Assembly (NCBI GenBank): GCA_020848315.1
Contig: JADLAH010000063.1
Span: 1 to 18,914 of the forward strand
Origin: Chitinophagales bacterium
GTDB lineage: Bacteria; Bacteroidota; Bacteroidia; Chitinophagales; JADIYW01
DNA length: 18,914 nucleotides
Direction of reading: 5' to 3'
A model generated the notes under the pieces. That model was not told where the DNA came from. It ran no database searches and worked only from the letters and a program-made list of their open reading frames with translations. Numbering within the stretch: position 1 is the first letter of the stretch; each line of letters begins with the position of its first letter. A program made the position numbers and the translations under genes. Shown piece by piece: positions 1-7,477 of the stretch.

Positions 1-603
1 CAGGAAGAAGAAGAGGAACCGGCCTACGGCACGACAACGCCTGTAAACAGTTGGAATCCGGCCTGGCTGAATATTGAATACTATGCCGGCATGTATCAAA
101 AATCGAAGCAATTTTCTTCTGTAAAAGACAAACTGAAATACATTGTAGCCAAGCCGGGCTGGCAGCCGGAAGAACTGGGCGGACAGATGCCGGTTCCGGA
201 AGCCGACTACAGCCGTCCGAAATACGACGCCAAAGCCGCCAGCAAGGGATTGAATATCTACGTGCTGGTGCAATTTGCATTCATCATCATCGGACTATCC
301 GCCTATCTGTGGCACTTTGAGAAACTATCCACTTTCTACAATGTGCTTGCCTTCAGCGTGCTGATGCTGTCCACCGTGATTTGCAGTGCCATACTGGAAC
401 AAAAGAAATGGGTGAAATACGCGGAATACTTCCGCTTGCTGCTGGCGATAGTCGGCCTGAACTCACTATATTACCTGAACTACAACAGTTGGTTCTACAT
501 CGTGCTGATTATCTCTGTGGTGCTGACGGCCTACTTCATGGTTTGGTACACCCTGAACATCAACAACAAACACCTGATTCGGGAAATGGCCGTTAGGAAA
601 TAG
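1..603 (+). CDS. Sterol desaturase / fatty acid hydroxylase family membrane protein, 3' part only
   Basis: The frame is open from base 1 to a TAG at 601-603, giving the last 200 residues of a longer protein. It begins with an acidic run, then the segment YGTTTPVNSWNPAWLN. That motif resembles what follows the histidine-rich catalytic core in Bacteroidota sterol desaturase family proteins, which are di-iron membrane oxygenases related to alkylglycerol monooxygenase. About four hydrophobic helices follow, starting near bases 250, 340, 430 and 490, and the protein ends in a short basic tail. The diagnostic histidine clusters would lie upstream of the window, so the assignment rests on the C-terminal motif and the helix pattern. 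The ATG at 91 is an internal methionine, not the likely start. The gene is convergent with the epimerase gene, with only 24 bases between the stops. Confidence 0.62.
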   Translation, partial: QEEEEEPAYGTTTPVNSWNPAWLNIEYYAGMYQKSKQFSSVKDKLKYIVAKPGWQPEELGGQMPVPEADYSRPKYDAKAASKGLNIYVLVQFAFIIIGLSAYLWHFEKLSTFYNVLAFSVLMLSTVICSAILEQKKWVKYAEYFRLLLAIVGLNSLYYLNYNSWFYIVLIISVVLTAYFMVWYTLNINNKHLIREMAVRK

Positions 604-627
604 TTGATTCCCTGATTATAATCCCGT

Positions 628-1029
628 CTATTTTTTCTTCTGACACAATTCCACCAGAACGCCGTTGGTGGTTTTGGGATGAAAAAAGCAGACCAGTTTA
701 CCCAATGCGCCTTCGTAAGGTTTCTCTGTCAAAGGCTGAAACCCTTCGCCTTTCAGTCGCTCCATTTCCGCATAAATATCCTCCACTTCAAAGGCCACGT
801 GGTGCGTACCTTCGCCTTTGGTCGCCAGAAATTTATGTACCGTACTCTTTTCGGACATCGGCTCCAGCAGTTCTATCTTGGTGTCTTCCAACTGAAAGAA
901 AGAAACATGCAACTGCTGACTCTCCAATGTTTCCTGATGGAAAGGCGGACGATTGAACAGCCTGGAAAATAATTCGTTGGATTGCTGCAGGTCTTTAACA
1001 GCGATGCCGATATGGTCTATCTTTTTCAT
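628..1029 (-). CDS. mce: Methylmalonyl-CoA epimerase
   Basis: Encodes 133 residues, the usual length for methylmalonyl-CoA epimerase, a VOC-superfamily metalloenzyme that interconverts the 2R and 2S forms of methylmalonyl-CoA between propionyl-CoA carboxylase and the mutase. The fold signature is present: MKKIDHIGIAVKDL at the N-terminus with His6 as a probable metal ligand, IELLEP at residues 52-57, GTHHVAF at 74-80 with His77 as a ligand, and VLVELCQ near the end with Glu127 as a ligand. The open frame extends upstream into the desulfurase gene on the other strand, but homology starts exactly at the ATG at 1029, so I chose that start. It is transcribed divergently from the cysteine desulfurase across 108 bases. 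The mutase and carboxylase are not in the window. Confidence 0.92.
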   Translation of the reverse strand: MKKIDHIGIAVKDLQQSNELFSRLFNRPPFHQETLESQQLHVSFFQLEDTKIELLEPMSEKSTVHKFLATKGEGTHHVAFEVEDIYAEMERLKGEGFQPLTEKPYEGALGKLVCFFHPKTTNGVLVELCQKKK

Positions 1030-1034
1030 AATGC

Positions 1035-1066
1035 ACAAATTAAAATTTACGCTACTATTTACCAAA
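1035..1066 (-). promoter_or_regulatory. Candidate Bacteroidota-type promoter for mce
   Basis: On the minus strand TTTG (1066-1063) is followed after 20 bases by TAATTTGT (1042-1035), close to the phylum consensus of a TTTG -33 element and a TAnnTTTG -7 element. The start codon at 1029 lies 5 bases beyond, so the transcript would be nearly leaderless. This is sequence matching only. Confidence 0.38.
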
Positions 1067-1125
1067 TCCGGGCGGATGAAAAAACAGGGCAAATTTCCTT
1101 TTCGGTAAATATGTATGAAATTCGC

Positions 1126-1133
1126 TAATTTCA
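1126..1133 (+). promoter_or_regulatory. Weak candidate -7 element for the cysteine desulfurase
   Basis: TAATTTCA keeps the TAnnTT core of the Bacteroidota -7 box but not its final TG. It sits 4 bases before the GTG start at 1138, similar in placement to the boxes before other genes here. No clear TTTG lies about 20 bases upstream. Confidence 0.25.
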
Positions 1134-1137
1134 CAGG

Positions 1138-2256
1138 GTGATTTACCTCGACTACAACGCGACCACGCCTGTTTCTCCGGAAGTATTGCAGGAAATGCTG
1201 CCTTATTTCTCCGAGAAGTTTGGCAATGCCGCCAGCACTACGCACCTGCCGGGACTGCAAGCCAAATCGTCCGTCGATATAGCACGGGAAAGGGTGGCAG
1301 TACAACTGAATGGCGAGCCGCAGGAAATCATCTTCACTTCCGGCGCGACGGAAGCCATCAACCTGGCCATCAAAGGCATCTTTCAGTTATATCAGGGCAA
1401 AGGGAATCACATCATCACGGCAAAGACGGAGCACAAGGCAGTTCTCGACACCTGCCGGTTTCTCGAAACAAAAGGCGCACGTATCACCTGGTTAGAAGTG
1501 AATCAACACGGGCAGATAAATCTGGAGCAGCTGGAACAGGCAATGACTCCTGAAACGATACTCGTGGCTGTGATGTTTGCGAATAATGAAACTGGTGTCG
1601 TGCAAAACATCGCGGATATTGCAGATATCGTACACCGGCACCAAAGCATTTTCTTCTGCGACGCCACACAGGCTGTTGGCAAAATTCCGGTAGATGTGCA
1701 GCGCGACGGAATAGATGTGCTCAGTCTTTCCGCCCATAAATTGTACGGACCAAAAGGTGTCGGCGCATTATATGTTCGAAGAAAAAACCCCAGAGTGCAA
1801 CTGGAGCCACTGTTGCACGGCGGCGGACATGAACGTGGTTGGCGCAGTGGTACGTTGAATGTTCCGGGTATTGTCGGACTGGGAAAGGCTATGGAATTAA
1901 TTACTTTCGACCATAGAACAACCATACTGCGCGACCTGCTGGAATCCGGACTAACTGACTATTTTGGCGATGACATTAGCATCAATGGAAAAGAATCGCA
2001 ACGGCTGCCCAACACGAGCAATATCACTTTCCCGTTCAAAGCCATTGATGTAATCCGGCACACACAAACCAAACTAGCAGTAGCCACAGGTTCCGCTTGC
2101 ACTTCCGCACAAAACACACCCTCTCATGTACTCACAGCTATGGGAAAGTCGGCAGCGGAAACAGCCCGCTCTATTCGGTTTAGCATAGGAAAATATACTA
2201 CGGAAGAGGAAATTGCAGCGACTATACTGCTCATCAGGGAATGCAGTAAACTATAA
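1138..2256 (+). CDS. Cysteine desulfurase, IscS/NifS type
   Basis: Encodes 372 residues of a PLP-dependent cysteine desulfurase, which removes sulfur from cysteine as a persulfide for Fe-S clusters, tRNA thiolation or other sulfur transfer. Visible landmarks match the class I (NifS/IscS) group: MIYLDYNATTP at the N-terminus, TSGATE at 67-72, His99 in the TEHK motif that stacks on PLP, Asp175 and Gln178 in DATQ, and the PLP-binding Lys201 in SAHKLYGPKG. The catalytic Cys321 lies in GSACTSAQ. It starts at GTG; this start places the canonical IYLDYNATT immediately after the initiator, and no ATG fits. No scaffold protein, ferredoxin or IscR is adjacent, so I cannot say which sulfur pathway it serves. 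The stop lies 4 bases from the stop of the convergent gene. Confidence 0.93.
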   Translation: MIYLDYNATTPVSPEVLQEMLPYFSEKFGNAASTTHLPGLQAKSSVDIARERVAVQLNGEPQEIIFTSGATEAINLAIKGIFQLYQGKGNHIITAKTEHKAVLDTCRFLETKGARITWLEVNQHGQINLEQLEQAMTPETILVAVMFANNETGVVQNIADIADIVHRHQSIFFCDATQAVGKIPVDVQRDGIDVLSLSAHKLYGPKGVGALYVRRKNPRVQLEPLLHGGGHERGWRSGTLNVPGIVGLGKAMELITFDHRTTILRDLLESGLTDYFGDDISINGKESQRLPNTSNITFPFKAIDVIRHTQTKLAVATGSACTSAQNTPSHVLTAMGKSAAETARSIRFSIGKYTTEEEIAATILLIRECSKL

Positions 2257-2260
2257 GAAA

Positions 2261-2695
2261 CTATTTTGCCCTGATATACTTTTCAGATTGCAGTTCCAGG
2301 TATTTCCAGCTGATGGTCAGCGTGTCTCCACTCGCAGAAAGCGTATATCTGGCAGGACGCTCATCATTGAATTGTACCATATCGTGCTCCGCATCCCTGA
2401 ACAACAGGAAATTACCGCTTCTTGGCAAGGCATTATTTTTTGTGTGCTGTTCATCAAATGTATTGTCTTTGCGCAACACCAGCGTAATGCTGTCTGCGGT
2501 AGAAGTAGGATTGGAAATACCATTTCGCAAACCGCAGCAGTTCGTCTCTATCCATTTCCAGTTGCCGTAAATCACCTTAGGTTTAGCCGGTTCCACCCAC
2601 GTTCCTTTTACAGGTTTAGGCATTTTCGGTGGTTTGGCCACCATAACACCGGAAATAATGAGCACTAAAAAGAATACAATGTGTTTGCTGTTCAT
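2261..2695 (-). CDS. Small secreted lipocalin-like protein
   Basis: Encodes 144 residues starting at the ATG at 2695. Residues 1-20 form a hydrophobic signal peptide (HIVFFLVLIISGVMVA core) without a lipobox cysteine, followed by a Lys/Pro-rich stretch to about residue 40. From residue 43 the pattern resembles the small lipocalin-like beta-barrel domains common in Bacteroidota: YGNWKWIE, then alternating strands such as SITLVLRKDNTF, a FLLFRD strand, and TLSASGDTLTISW near the end. Adjacent cysteines occur at 53-54. The ligand and role are unknown. It is probably periplasmic or exported. The family call is by strand pattern and the W-K-W motif only. It stands alone, convergent with the desulfurase and divergent from the S4 gene. 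Confidence 0.6.
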   Translation of the reverse strand: MNSKHIVFFLVLIISGVMVAKPPKMPKPVKGTWVEPAKPKVIYGNWKWIETNCCGLRNGISNPTSTADSITLVLRKDNTFDEQHTKNNALPRSGNFLLFRDAEHDMVQFNDERPARYTLSASGDTLTISWKYLELQSEKYIRAK

Positions 2696-2764
2696 AATGA
2701 AATATTGGGTTAAATTTATAAAATTTGCCGCACACTTTTACACAGTACAAATATCTTACCAAAA
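2696..2764. promoter_or_regulatory. Shared divergent intergenic region, lipocalin-like gene / S4 gene
   Basis: These 69 AT-rich bases must hold start signals for both flanking genes. On the plus strand TATCTTAC (2752-2759) is a one-mismatch version of the TAnnTTGC-like box found before several other genes here, 5 bases before the ATG at 2765. On the minus strand the palindromic TAAATTTA (2711-2718) is a one-mismatch match to TAnnTTTG, 15 bases before the ATG at 2695. Both are tentative. Confidence 0.3.
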
Positions 2765-3157
2765 ATGACGGAACTCGAAAAAATAAGAATAGACAAATGG
2801 CTGTGGGCAGTTCGTTTATTCAAAACCAGATCGTTGGCTGCGGATGCCTGTGCCGCCGGCAAGATAAAAATGGACGGAGAAAGCCTGAAGGCCTCCTATA
2901 TGCTGAAGGCGGGACAAACCATACAGGTGCAGAAAGAAGGCATCCGAATGATTATAAAAGTGGTAAAACTTATAGAAAAACGGGTCGGAGCGCCTCTGGC
3001 GGTGCAATGTTATGAAGACCTCACGCCTCCGGAAGAGAAAGATAAATTGAAATTTCCATCCGTATTTTATGAAGTACGGGACAGAGGCATTGGCCGCCCG
3101 ACAAAAAAAGACCGGAGAGCTATCGAGAAGTTTAAAGATCCTGATTTGGAGGAATAA
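2765..3157 (+). CDS. S4-domain RNA-binding protein, Hsp15 (HslR)-like
   Basis: Encodes 130 residues, close to the roughly 133 of E. coli Hsp15, which binds stalled 50S subunits still carrying nascent-chain tRNA. Residues 7-70 form an S4 domain: IRIDKWLWAVRLFKTRSLA, the turn AGKIKMDG, and AGQTIQV. The C-terminal third is basic and charged, with GRPTKKDRRAIEKFK near the end, a common tail in Bacteroidota versions of this family. I infer a cytosolic role in ribosome rescue or heat-shock response from the family. No heat-shock genes are adjacent, so a general RNA-binding S4 protein is the safe label. Confidence 0.85.
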   Translation: MTELEKIRIDKWLWAVRLFKTRSLAADACAAGKIKMDGESLKASYMLKAGQTIQVQKEGIRMIIKVVKLIEKRVGAPLAVQCYEDLTPPEEKDKLKFPSVFYEVRDRGIGRPTKKDRRAIEKFKDPDLEE

Positions 3158-3239
3158 ATATTATTTTACCGGCCTGCTTCTTTAAACATTAATAACAAAG
3201 CACCCCCGGAAAAAGCATACAGAGATGCGCAAAAAGTAG

Positions 3240-3247
3240 TAATTTTG
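3240..3247 (+). promoter_or_regulatory. Candidate -7 promoter box for tatA-gatA
   Basis: TAATTTTG is an exact TAnnTTTG match, 16 bases before the tatA ATG at 3264. No TTTG is seen at the expected -33 spacing. The preceding gap from 3158 shows no other clear element. Confidence 0.5.
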
Positions 3248-3263
3248 TTACAAATTAGAAATT

Positions 3264-3464
3264 ATGTTTGGAATGCACGGACCTGAAATCTGGTTCATCC
3301 TGGCTATCGTAGTGTTATTGTTTGGCGGTAAAAAAATTCCGGAATTGATGCGTGGCATCGGTAAAGGTATCCGCGAATTCAACGCTGCCAAGGCCAATAT
3401 TCAGGATGAATTTGATAAAGGCATCAAAGAAGAAGACGCTAAGAAATTACCTGAAAGTAAATAA
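3264..3464 (+). CDS. tatA: Sec-independent translocase subunit TatA
   Basis: Encodes 66 residues, a normal TatA length. It has the expected order: a short N-terminus with GPEIWF carrying the conserved polar Glu8, a single membrane helix at about 9-20, the Gly21-Gly22 hinge followed by KKIPEL, an amphipathic helix at about 25-39 ending in GKGIREF, and an acidic and lysine-rich soluble tail. TatA oligomers form the pore-like element through which TatC-recruited folded proteins with twin-arginine signals cross the inner membrane. No tatB or tatC is in the window. Its stop is 6 bases before gatA, so the two are probably co-transcribed. Confidence 0.94.
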   Translation: MFGMHGPEIWFILAIVVLLFGGKKIPELMRGIGKGIREFNAAKANIQDEFDKGIKEEDAKKLPESK

Positions 3465-3470
3465 TCCCGC

Positions 3471-4904
3471 GTGTCAGAAGTAAAAGTGTACAGATCTCTA
3501 AAGAAGCTGCAAGAGGATTTGTATGCAAAAAACATAAGTGCCCAAGCGCTCACCAGATTTTATATTTCACAGATTCAGGCAAAAAGCGACCTCAACGCTT
3601 TTGTGGAAGTATTTGAATCTTCCGCAATGGCCACCGCTGCTGCCATTGATGAGAAAATAGCAACAGGCCAACCGTTGGGCAAACTCGGCGGGCTCGTTAT
3701 TGCCATCAAAGACAATATCGTTTACAAAAATCATCTCGTTACAGCTGCATCCCGTATATTGGAAGGCTATAGTTCCCCTTTCTCCGCGACCGTCGTGGAA
3801 AGGCTGCTGGCCGAAGATGCCATTATCATCGGACGCACCAACTGCGATGAATTTGCCATGGGCGGAAGCAATGAAAATTCCTGTTATGGTCCGGTAAAAA
3901 ACCCCTTTAATCCTGCATTGGTAGCCGGCGGTTCTTCCGGTGGCTCCGCAGCGGCCGTGGCTGCCGACCTGTGTATGGCGGCATTGGGTTCCGATACCGG
4001 CGGCTCCATTCGTCAGCCGGCTTCTTTTTGCGGCATCGTCGGGATGAAGCCTACCTACGGCGCTGTGTCACGCTACGGACTGATTGCCTATGGCTCCTCT
4101 TTTGACCAGATCGGACCATTCACCCACAACATTGAAGATGCGGCACTCATTCTGGAAGTCATTTCGGGCGGAGACGCATACGATGCCACCTGCTCATCAC
4201 GTCCGGCTATTGCGTACAGTCAGCAACTGCAGCCATCCGGCACCTATAAAATTGCCTATTATAAAAATGCGTTGGAACACGAGGGAGTCCATCCCGAAGT
4301 GAAGAAAGCCTGTGAAGATACCATCAACAGGCTCAGAAACATGGGCCATACCGTGGAGGGTATCGAATTTGATGAACTGGATTATATCGTTCCTGCCTAC
4401 TATGTGTTAACCACGGCGGAGGCATCTTCTAATCTTTCCCGATTCGACGGTGTAAAATACGGCTATCGCGCGCCGGATGCTACCAATTTGGAGCAGACAT
4501 ACAAACTATCGCGCTCGCAGGGATTTGGTAAGGAAGTGCAGCGCCGCATCATGAGCGGCAGCTTCGTTCTGAGTGCCGGCTACTACGATGCCTATTATTC
4601 CAAAGCGCAGAAAGTACGCCGCATTGTGGCTGAAAAGACGCACCAGACATTGCGCGATTTCGACTTTATTATGTGTCCGACCGCACCTACACCGGCCTAC
4701 CCGATTGGGGCAGTATCCGACCCGATTGCTTCTTTCCTCGGAGATATCTTTACCGTACAAGCCAATATCGCCGGTATCCCGGGCATTTCCCTGCCACTAT
4801 ATCACAGCGAAGCAGGATTACCTATCGGCATACAGTTCATGGCTGGCAGATGGCAGGATGCCAGATTACTAGCCTTCTCTGCATTACTTGAAAACAACAA
4901 GTAA
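3471..4904 (+). CDS. gatA: Asp-tRNA(Asn)/Glu-tRNA(Gln) amidotransferase subunit A
   Basis: Encodes 477 residues, matching GatA of the GatCAB complex, which converts Glu-tRNA(Gln) and/or Asp-tRNA(Asn) to the amidated forms; GatA releases ammonia from glutamine. The amidase-signature triad is visible: Lys80 in AIKDN, cis-Ser155 in AGGSSGGSAAAV and nucleophile Ser179 in SDTGGSIRQPA, each one residue offset from the numbering I recall for S. aureus GatA (79/154/178). GatA-type motifs such as GRTNCDEFAMGGSNENS and GPVKNPFNP distinguish it from generic amidases, and PGISLP lies near the C-terminus. The GTG start follows tatA by 6 bases, and the alignment begins close after it. gatB and gatC are not here, so in this genome the subunits are encoded separately. 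Confidence 0.94.
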   Translation: MSEVKVYRSLKKLQEDLYAKNISAQALTRFYISQIQAKSDLNAFVEVFESSAMATAAAIDEKIATGQPLGKLGGLVIAIKDNIVYKNHLVTAASRILEGYSSPFSATVVERLLAEDAIIIGRTNCDEFAMGGSNENSCYGPVKNPFNPALVAGGSSGGSAAAVAADLCMAALGSDTGGSIRQPASFCGIVGMKPTYGAVSRYGLIAYGSSFDQIGPFTHNIEDAALILEVISGGDAYDATCSSRPAIAYSQQLQPSGTYKIAYYKNALEHEGVHPEVKKACEDTINRLRNMGHTVEGIEFDELDYIVPAYYVLTTAEASSNLSRFDGVKYGYRAPDATNLEQTYKLSRSQGFGKEVQRRIMSGSFVLSAGYYDAYYSKAQKVRRIVAEKTHQTLRDFDFIMCPTAPTPAYPIGAVSDPIASFLGDIFTVQANIAGIPGISLPLYHSEAGLPIGIQFMAGRWQDARLLAFSALLENNK

Positions 4905-4955
4905 TTGATTTACAATTAATTAAGTAATTTTTTATTCCTAAAAAAATCCTAAAAA

Positions 4956-4988
4956 CCATGTCGCATGGCATGTAAAAAACGTTTTTTT
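4956..4988. repeat. Adjacent palindromes upstream of the transglycosylase gene
   Basis: CCATG-TCG-CATGG (4956-4968) is a perfect 5-bp stem with a 3-base loop. Five bases later a 14-bp palindrome of six A, CG and six T spans 4974-4987, with one further T at 4988. They lie between the gatA stop and the candidate -7 box at 4991. They could be a weak terminator for tatA-gatA or an operator, and the sequence does not decide. The rest of 4905-4955 is AT-rich without clear signals. Confidence 0.35.
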
Positions 4989-4990
4989 CC

Positions 4991-4998
4991 TATCTTGC
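4991..4998 (+). promoter_or_regulatory. Candidate -7 box for the lytic transglycosylase gene
   Basis: TATCTTGC resembles TAnnTTTG with the last bases changed to GC, a variant also seen before gcvH. It is only 4 bases from the ATG at 5003, implying a leaderless or nearly leaderless message if real. Confidence 0.38.
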
Positions 4999-5002
4999 AC
5001 CA

Positions 5003-6808
5003 ATGTGCATCAGACGATATTGCTTTTTGTGGCTGCTTTTGCTGCTCGCTGTGCTGCCCTCTCCGCTGACGGCACAAACCAATGTTCCTTCTCTGTACAA
5101 GGACGTAGCCAGTGATCTGGAGATACCAACAGAGGAGAAATTACTGAAAGATGATCCTGATCCCGTGGTGTTGAGTGCGCAGATTGCCGTGCGACTGAAA
5201 AAGATTCAGAAAACCATTCCGTTGGATTACAACGAGCATGTTCAGACCTACATTACCTACAATACAAAACGAAAAACGCATATTTCCAAGATGCTGGGGC
5301 GCGCGCAGAAGTTTTTTCCCATTTTTGAATCTATTTTGTCGCAGCATGGTGTGCCGGAAGAGATGAAATATCTGGCAGTGGTGGAATCGGCGCTGAATCC
5401 GTTTGCCGTTTCGCCGAAAGGCGCGACAGGCCTGTGGCAATTTATGTACAGCACCGGACTCCGCTATAATCTAGACATTAACAAGCGGGTGGACGAACGA
5501 AAAGACCCTTACAAAGCCTGTGAAGGCGCCGCCAGGTACCTGAAGGAAATGTATAAATTGTATGGCAACTGGCACCTTGCCATCGCGTCCTACAACTGCG
5601 GCCCGGGAAATGTAAACAAAGCCATCAAAAAGGCGGGCGGATCTACCAATTTCTGGGATATCCGGCCTTTTCTGCCAGCAGAAACACGCGCTTATGTGCC
5701 GAGTTTCATCGCATTGGTCTATGCCATGAAATACGCCCCTCAATACGGCATCAGTCCGCTAGTGATTTCGCGCGAACCGACAGAACGCGTCACTATCAAG
5801 GAGAAAATTACGCTATCGGATCTGGAGTCATTACTGAATATTCCTCGGCAGGTTATCATCGATGAAAATCCGTCTCTGCTGACCACCCTGATTCCTGCCA
5901 ACTTTACGCTGAACCTGCCGGCATCCAGAGTGAGCGCCTTCGCAGCTTTTCAGGATTCAATGTACAATAAAGCGGAAAATGTGACTACCGCCACCAAACT
6001 GGTAGTGCCAAGTGTTGTCAAGCCGAGCAGTGTCACAAAGGATGAATCAGCTTCCGCTGCACCGATGGCTGAACAATCGGCTGCCACCCAAAAAACCACT
6101 AAAAAACAAGCGGCCACATCGAAAAAGAAAGAAACCGAAACCAGCCAAAAAACAGAAGCAGTAGCTGAGAAAAAGAAACCTGAGACGTCCAAAGAAAAAA
6201 CAGCCAAATCGCCTGAAAAAACGATTGTTTCTTCAAAGACTACTACCGTTTCCAAACTGAAACCGAGCAACATCTCCACCCCCGATTTTTACAAGGAAGA
6301 TGACGAGCATTACAGAATGGTCATATACACGGTGAAAAAAGGCGACAATCTGGGATATATTGCCGGATGGTATCACTGCAAGGTCAAGGAAATCAGACGA
6401 TGGAACGAGTTGAACGGCAATTTTATTGACATCGGCGACGAACTCGTCATATACGTTCACGAGCAGGATTACAAGAAATTTGTGCGGCTCAACTATTTGA
6501 GCAACCGACTCAAAGACCTCCTCAGCAGCCAGATACAAACCCACGAAGAAAGCGAGGCATTGCGCGTGAAGGAACAACGGGAAGACAGCACGCCACTGCT
6601 GGATAAAATCAACCCGATGAAAATCATTGCCGACAAGGGTGATTGCTATGAAAAACATACCGTGAAAAGCGGCGAGAACCTGTGGACCATCGCGCAGAAA
6701 TATGACGACGTGAGTATACAGGATATCATGCGGCTGAACAAATACAAGAAAACACCTATCCTGCACAAAGGGGATGAAATCAGGATACGGCAGGTGCCCT
6801 GTCCTTAA
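5003..6808 (+). CDS. Lytic murein transglycosylase with LysM domains (MltD-like)
   Basis: Encodes 601 residues. A signal peptide covers about residues 1-25 (LLLLLAVLPSPLTAQ). The SLT/lysozyme-like catalytic domain spans about 105-245, with the probable catalytic Glu128 in LAVVESALNPFAVSPKGATG, GLWQFM at 143-148 and SYNCGPGNV at 196-204. This family cleaves the MurNAc-GlcNAc bond to form 1,6-anhydroMurNAc ends. Residues 260-310 look like a degenerate LysM-type unit. A Lys/Thr/Glu/Ser-rich low-complexity linker runs from about 340 to 425. Two clear LysM domains follow at about 441-484 (YTVKKGDNLGYIA) and 551-597 (HTVKSGENLWTIA), which bind peptidoglycan. The architecture matches MltD. No lipobox is visible, so it is periplasmic rather than lipid-anchored. 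It probably has its own promoter. Confidence 0.92.
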   Translation: MCIRRYCFLWLLLLLAVLPSPLTAQTNVPSLYKDVASDLEIPTEEKLLKDDPDPVVLSAQIAVRLKKIQKTIPLDYNEHVQTYITYNTKRKTHISKMLGRAQKFFPIFESILSQHGVPEEMKYLAVVESALNPFAVSPKGATGLWQFMYSTGLRYNLDINKRVDERKDPYKACEGAARYLKEMYKLYGNWHLAIASYNCGPGNVNKAIKKAGGSTNFWDIRPFLPAETRAYVPSFIALVYAMKYAPQYGISPLVISREPTERVTIKEKITLSDLESLLNIPRQVIIDENPSLLTTLIPANFTLNLPASRVSAFAAFQDSMYNKAENVTTATKLVVPSVVKPSSVTKDESASAAPMAEQSAATQKTTKKQAATSKKKETETSQKTEAVAEKKKPETSKEKTAKSPEKTIVSSKTTTVSKLKPSNISTPDFYKEDDEHYRMVIYTVKKGDNLGYIAGWYHCKVKEIRRWNELNGNFIDIGDELVIYVHEQDYKKFVRLNYLSNRLKDLLSSQIQTHEESEALRVKEQREDSTPLLDKINPMKIIADKGDCYEKHTVKSGENLWTIAQKYDDVSIQDIMRLNKYKKTPILHKGDEIRIRQVPCP

Positions 6809-6843
6809 CATTTGAGCATAGGTAAAAAACCATATATTTTTGG

Positions 6844-6851
6844 TACTTTTG
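6844..6851 (+). promoter_or_regulatory. Candidate -7 promoter box for ruvA
   Basis: TACTTTTG is an exact TAnnTTTG match, 24 bases before the ruvA ATG at 6876. A TTTG at 6811-6814 is 29 bases upstream, too far for standard spacing. Confidence 0.48.
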
Positions 6852-6875
6852 TAAGCTATCATTGAACCATAAACT

Positions 6876-7472
6876 ATGTATGCTTATCTAAAAGGGAATC
6901 TCACCGCTATCAATCCCACCCACGTGTATCTGGAATGCAACGGAGTAGGGTTTTTCATCAACATATCCTTGACGACATTTGCGCAACTGGAAAACCAGAC
7001 AAATGTGAAGCTGTTTGTCCACCTCGTCGTACGGGAAGATGCGCATACTTTGTATGGTTTCTATACGGAAGAGGAAAAGAATATGTTTCTGCATTTAATC
7101 AGTGTTTCCGGCGTTGGCCCCAACACCGCCAGACTCGTCCTATCCTCTATGAATGTACATGAATTTCAGAAGGCAATATTACACGAAGATGTGCGTTTAA
7201 TACAATCGATAAAGGGTATCGGACCGAAGTCCGCCCAGCGACTTATTTTAGAACTTAAAGACAAATTGAAAAAAGAACCACTGCAGGACAATATTCTTTC
7301 AGGCATTGCGGCAGGCAGCAACAGCCTGATTACAGACGAGGCCATCGCTGCGCTCAATATGCTGGGTTTTCAGAAGGCAGCAGCGGAAAAGGCAGTACAA
7401 AAGGCACTGAAGGAGCATCACGGACAGCCTTCGGTGGAAGAATTGATAAAACTAAGCCTTAAAAATTTGTAG
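6876..7472 (+). CDS. ruvA: Holliday junction branch migration protein RuvA
   Basis: Encodes 198 residues, a typical RuvA length. Domain I (about 1-64) is the OB-fold that ends in the family motif REDAHTLYGF. Domain II holds two helix-hairpin-helix motifs, SVSGVGPNTARLVLS (77-91) and SIKGIGPKSAQRLILEL (111-127), which contact junction DNA backbones. After a linker, domain III (about 152-196, DEAIAALNMLGF onward) is the flexible three-helix part that contacts RuvB. The RuvA tetramer grips the four-way junction while RuvB motors drive branch migration. ruvB and ruvC are not adjacent. Its TAG stop at 7470-7472 forms the first three bases of a -7 box for sprA. Confidence 0.96.
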   Translation: MYAYLKGNLTAINPTHVYLECNGVGFFINISLTTFAQLENQTNVKLFVHLVVREDAHTLYGFYTEEEKNMFLHLISVSGVGPNTARLVLSSMNVHEFQKAILHEDVRLIQSIKGIGPKSAQRLILELKDKLKKEPLQDNILSGIAAGSNSLITDEAIAALNMLGFQKAAAEKAVQKALKEHHGQPSVEELIKLSLKNL

Positions 7473-7477
7473 ATTTG
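7470..7477 (+). promoter_or_regulatory. Candidate -7 box for sprA overlapping the ruvA stop codon
   Basis: TAGATTTG matches TAnnTTTG exactly, and its first three bases are the ruvA stop. It lies 29 bases before the GTG start of sprA. A TTG at 7443-7445 is 24 bases upstream, slightly long for a -33 element. sprA may also receive read-through from ruvA, since no terminator is visible between them. Confidence 0.42.

Noticed and set aside
604..640. Possible bidirectional terminator between the desaturase-like gene and mce
   Set aside because: GATTATAATC (614-623) is a 10-bp AT palindrome, but it cannot form a useful loop, and the T-run after it is simply the lysine codons at the mce C-terminus.
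1030..1305. N-terminal extension of the epimerase frame into the desulfurase gene
   Set aside because: The extra 92 residues resemble no known domain and overlap the desulfurase N-terminus antisense. Epimerase homology starts at the ATG at 1029.
2213..2668. Plus-strand 151-codon frame over the lipocalin-like gene
   Set aside because: The minus strand gives a signal peptide and a lipocalin-like pattern. The plus-strand product has no such structure and overlaps the desulfurase 3' end out of frame.
4905..4940. Terminator directly after gatA
   Set aside because: TTAC...GTAA before the T-run gives only a 4-bp AT-rich stem with a 10-base loop, too weak to call.
6233..6862. Minus-strand 209-codon frame antisense to the transglycosylase LysM region
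   Set aside because: Both LysM domains are intact on the plus strand, and the antisense frame would start inside the ruvA promoter region with no family match.
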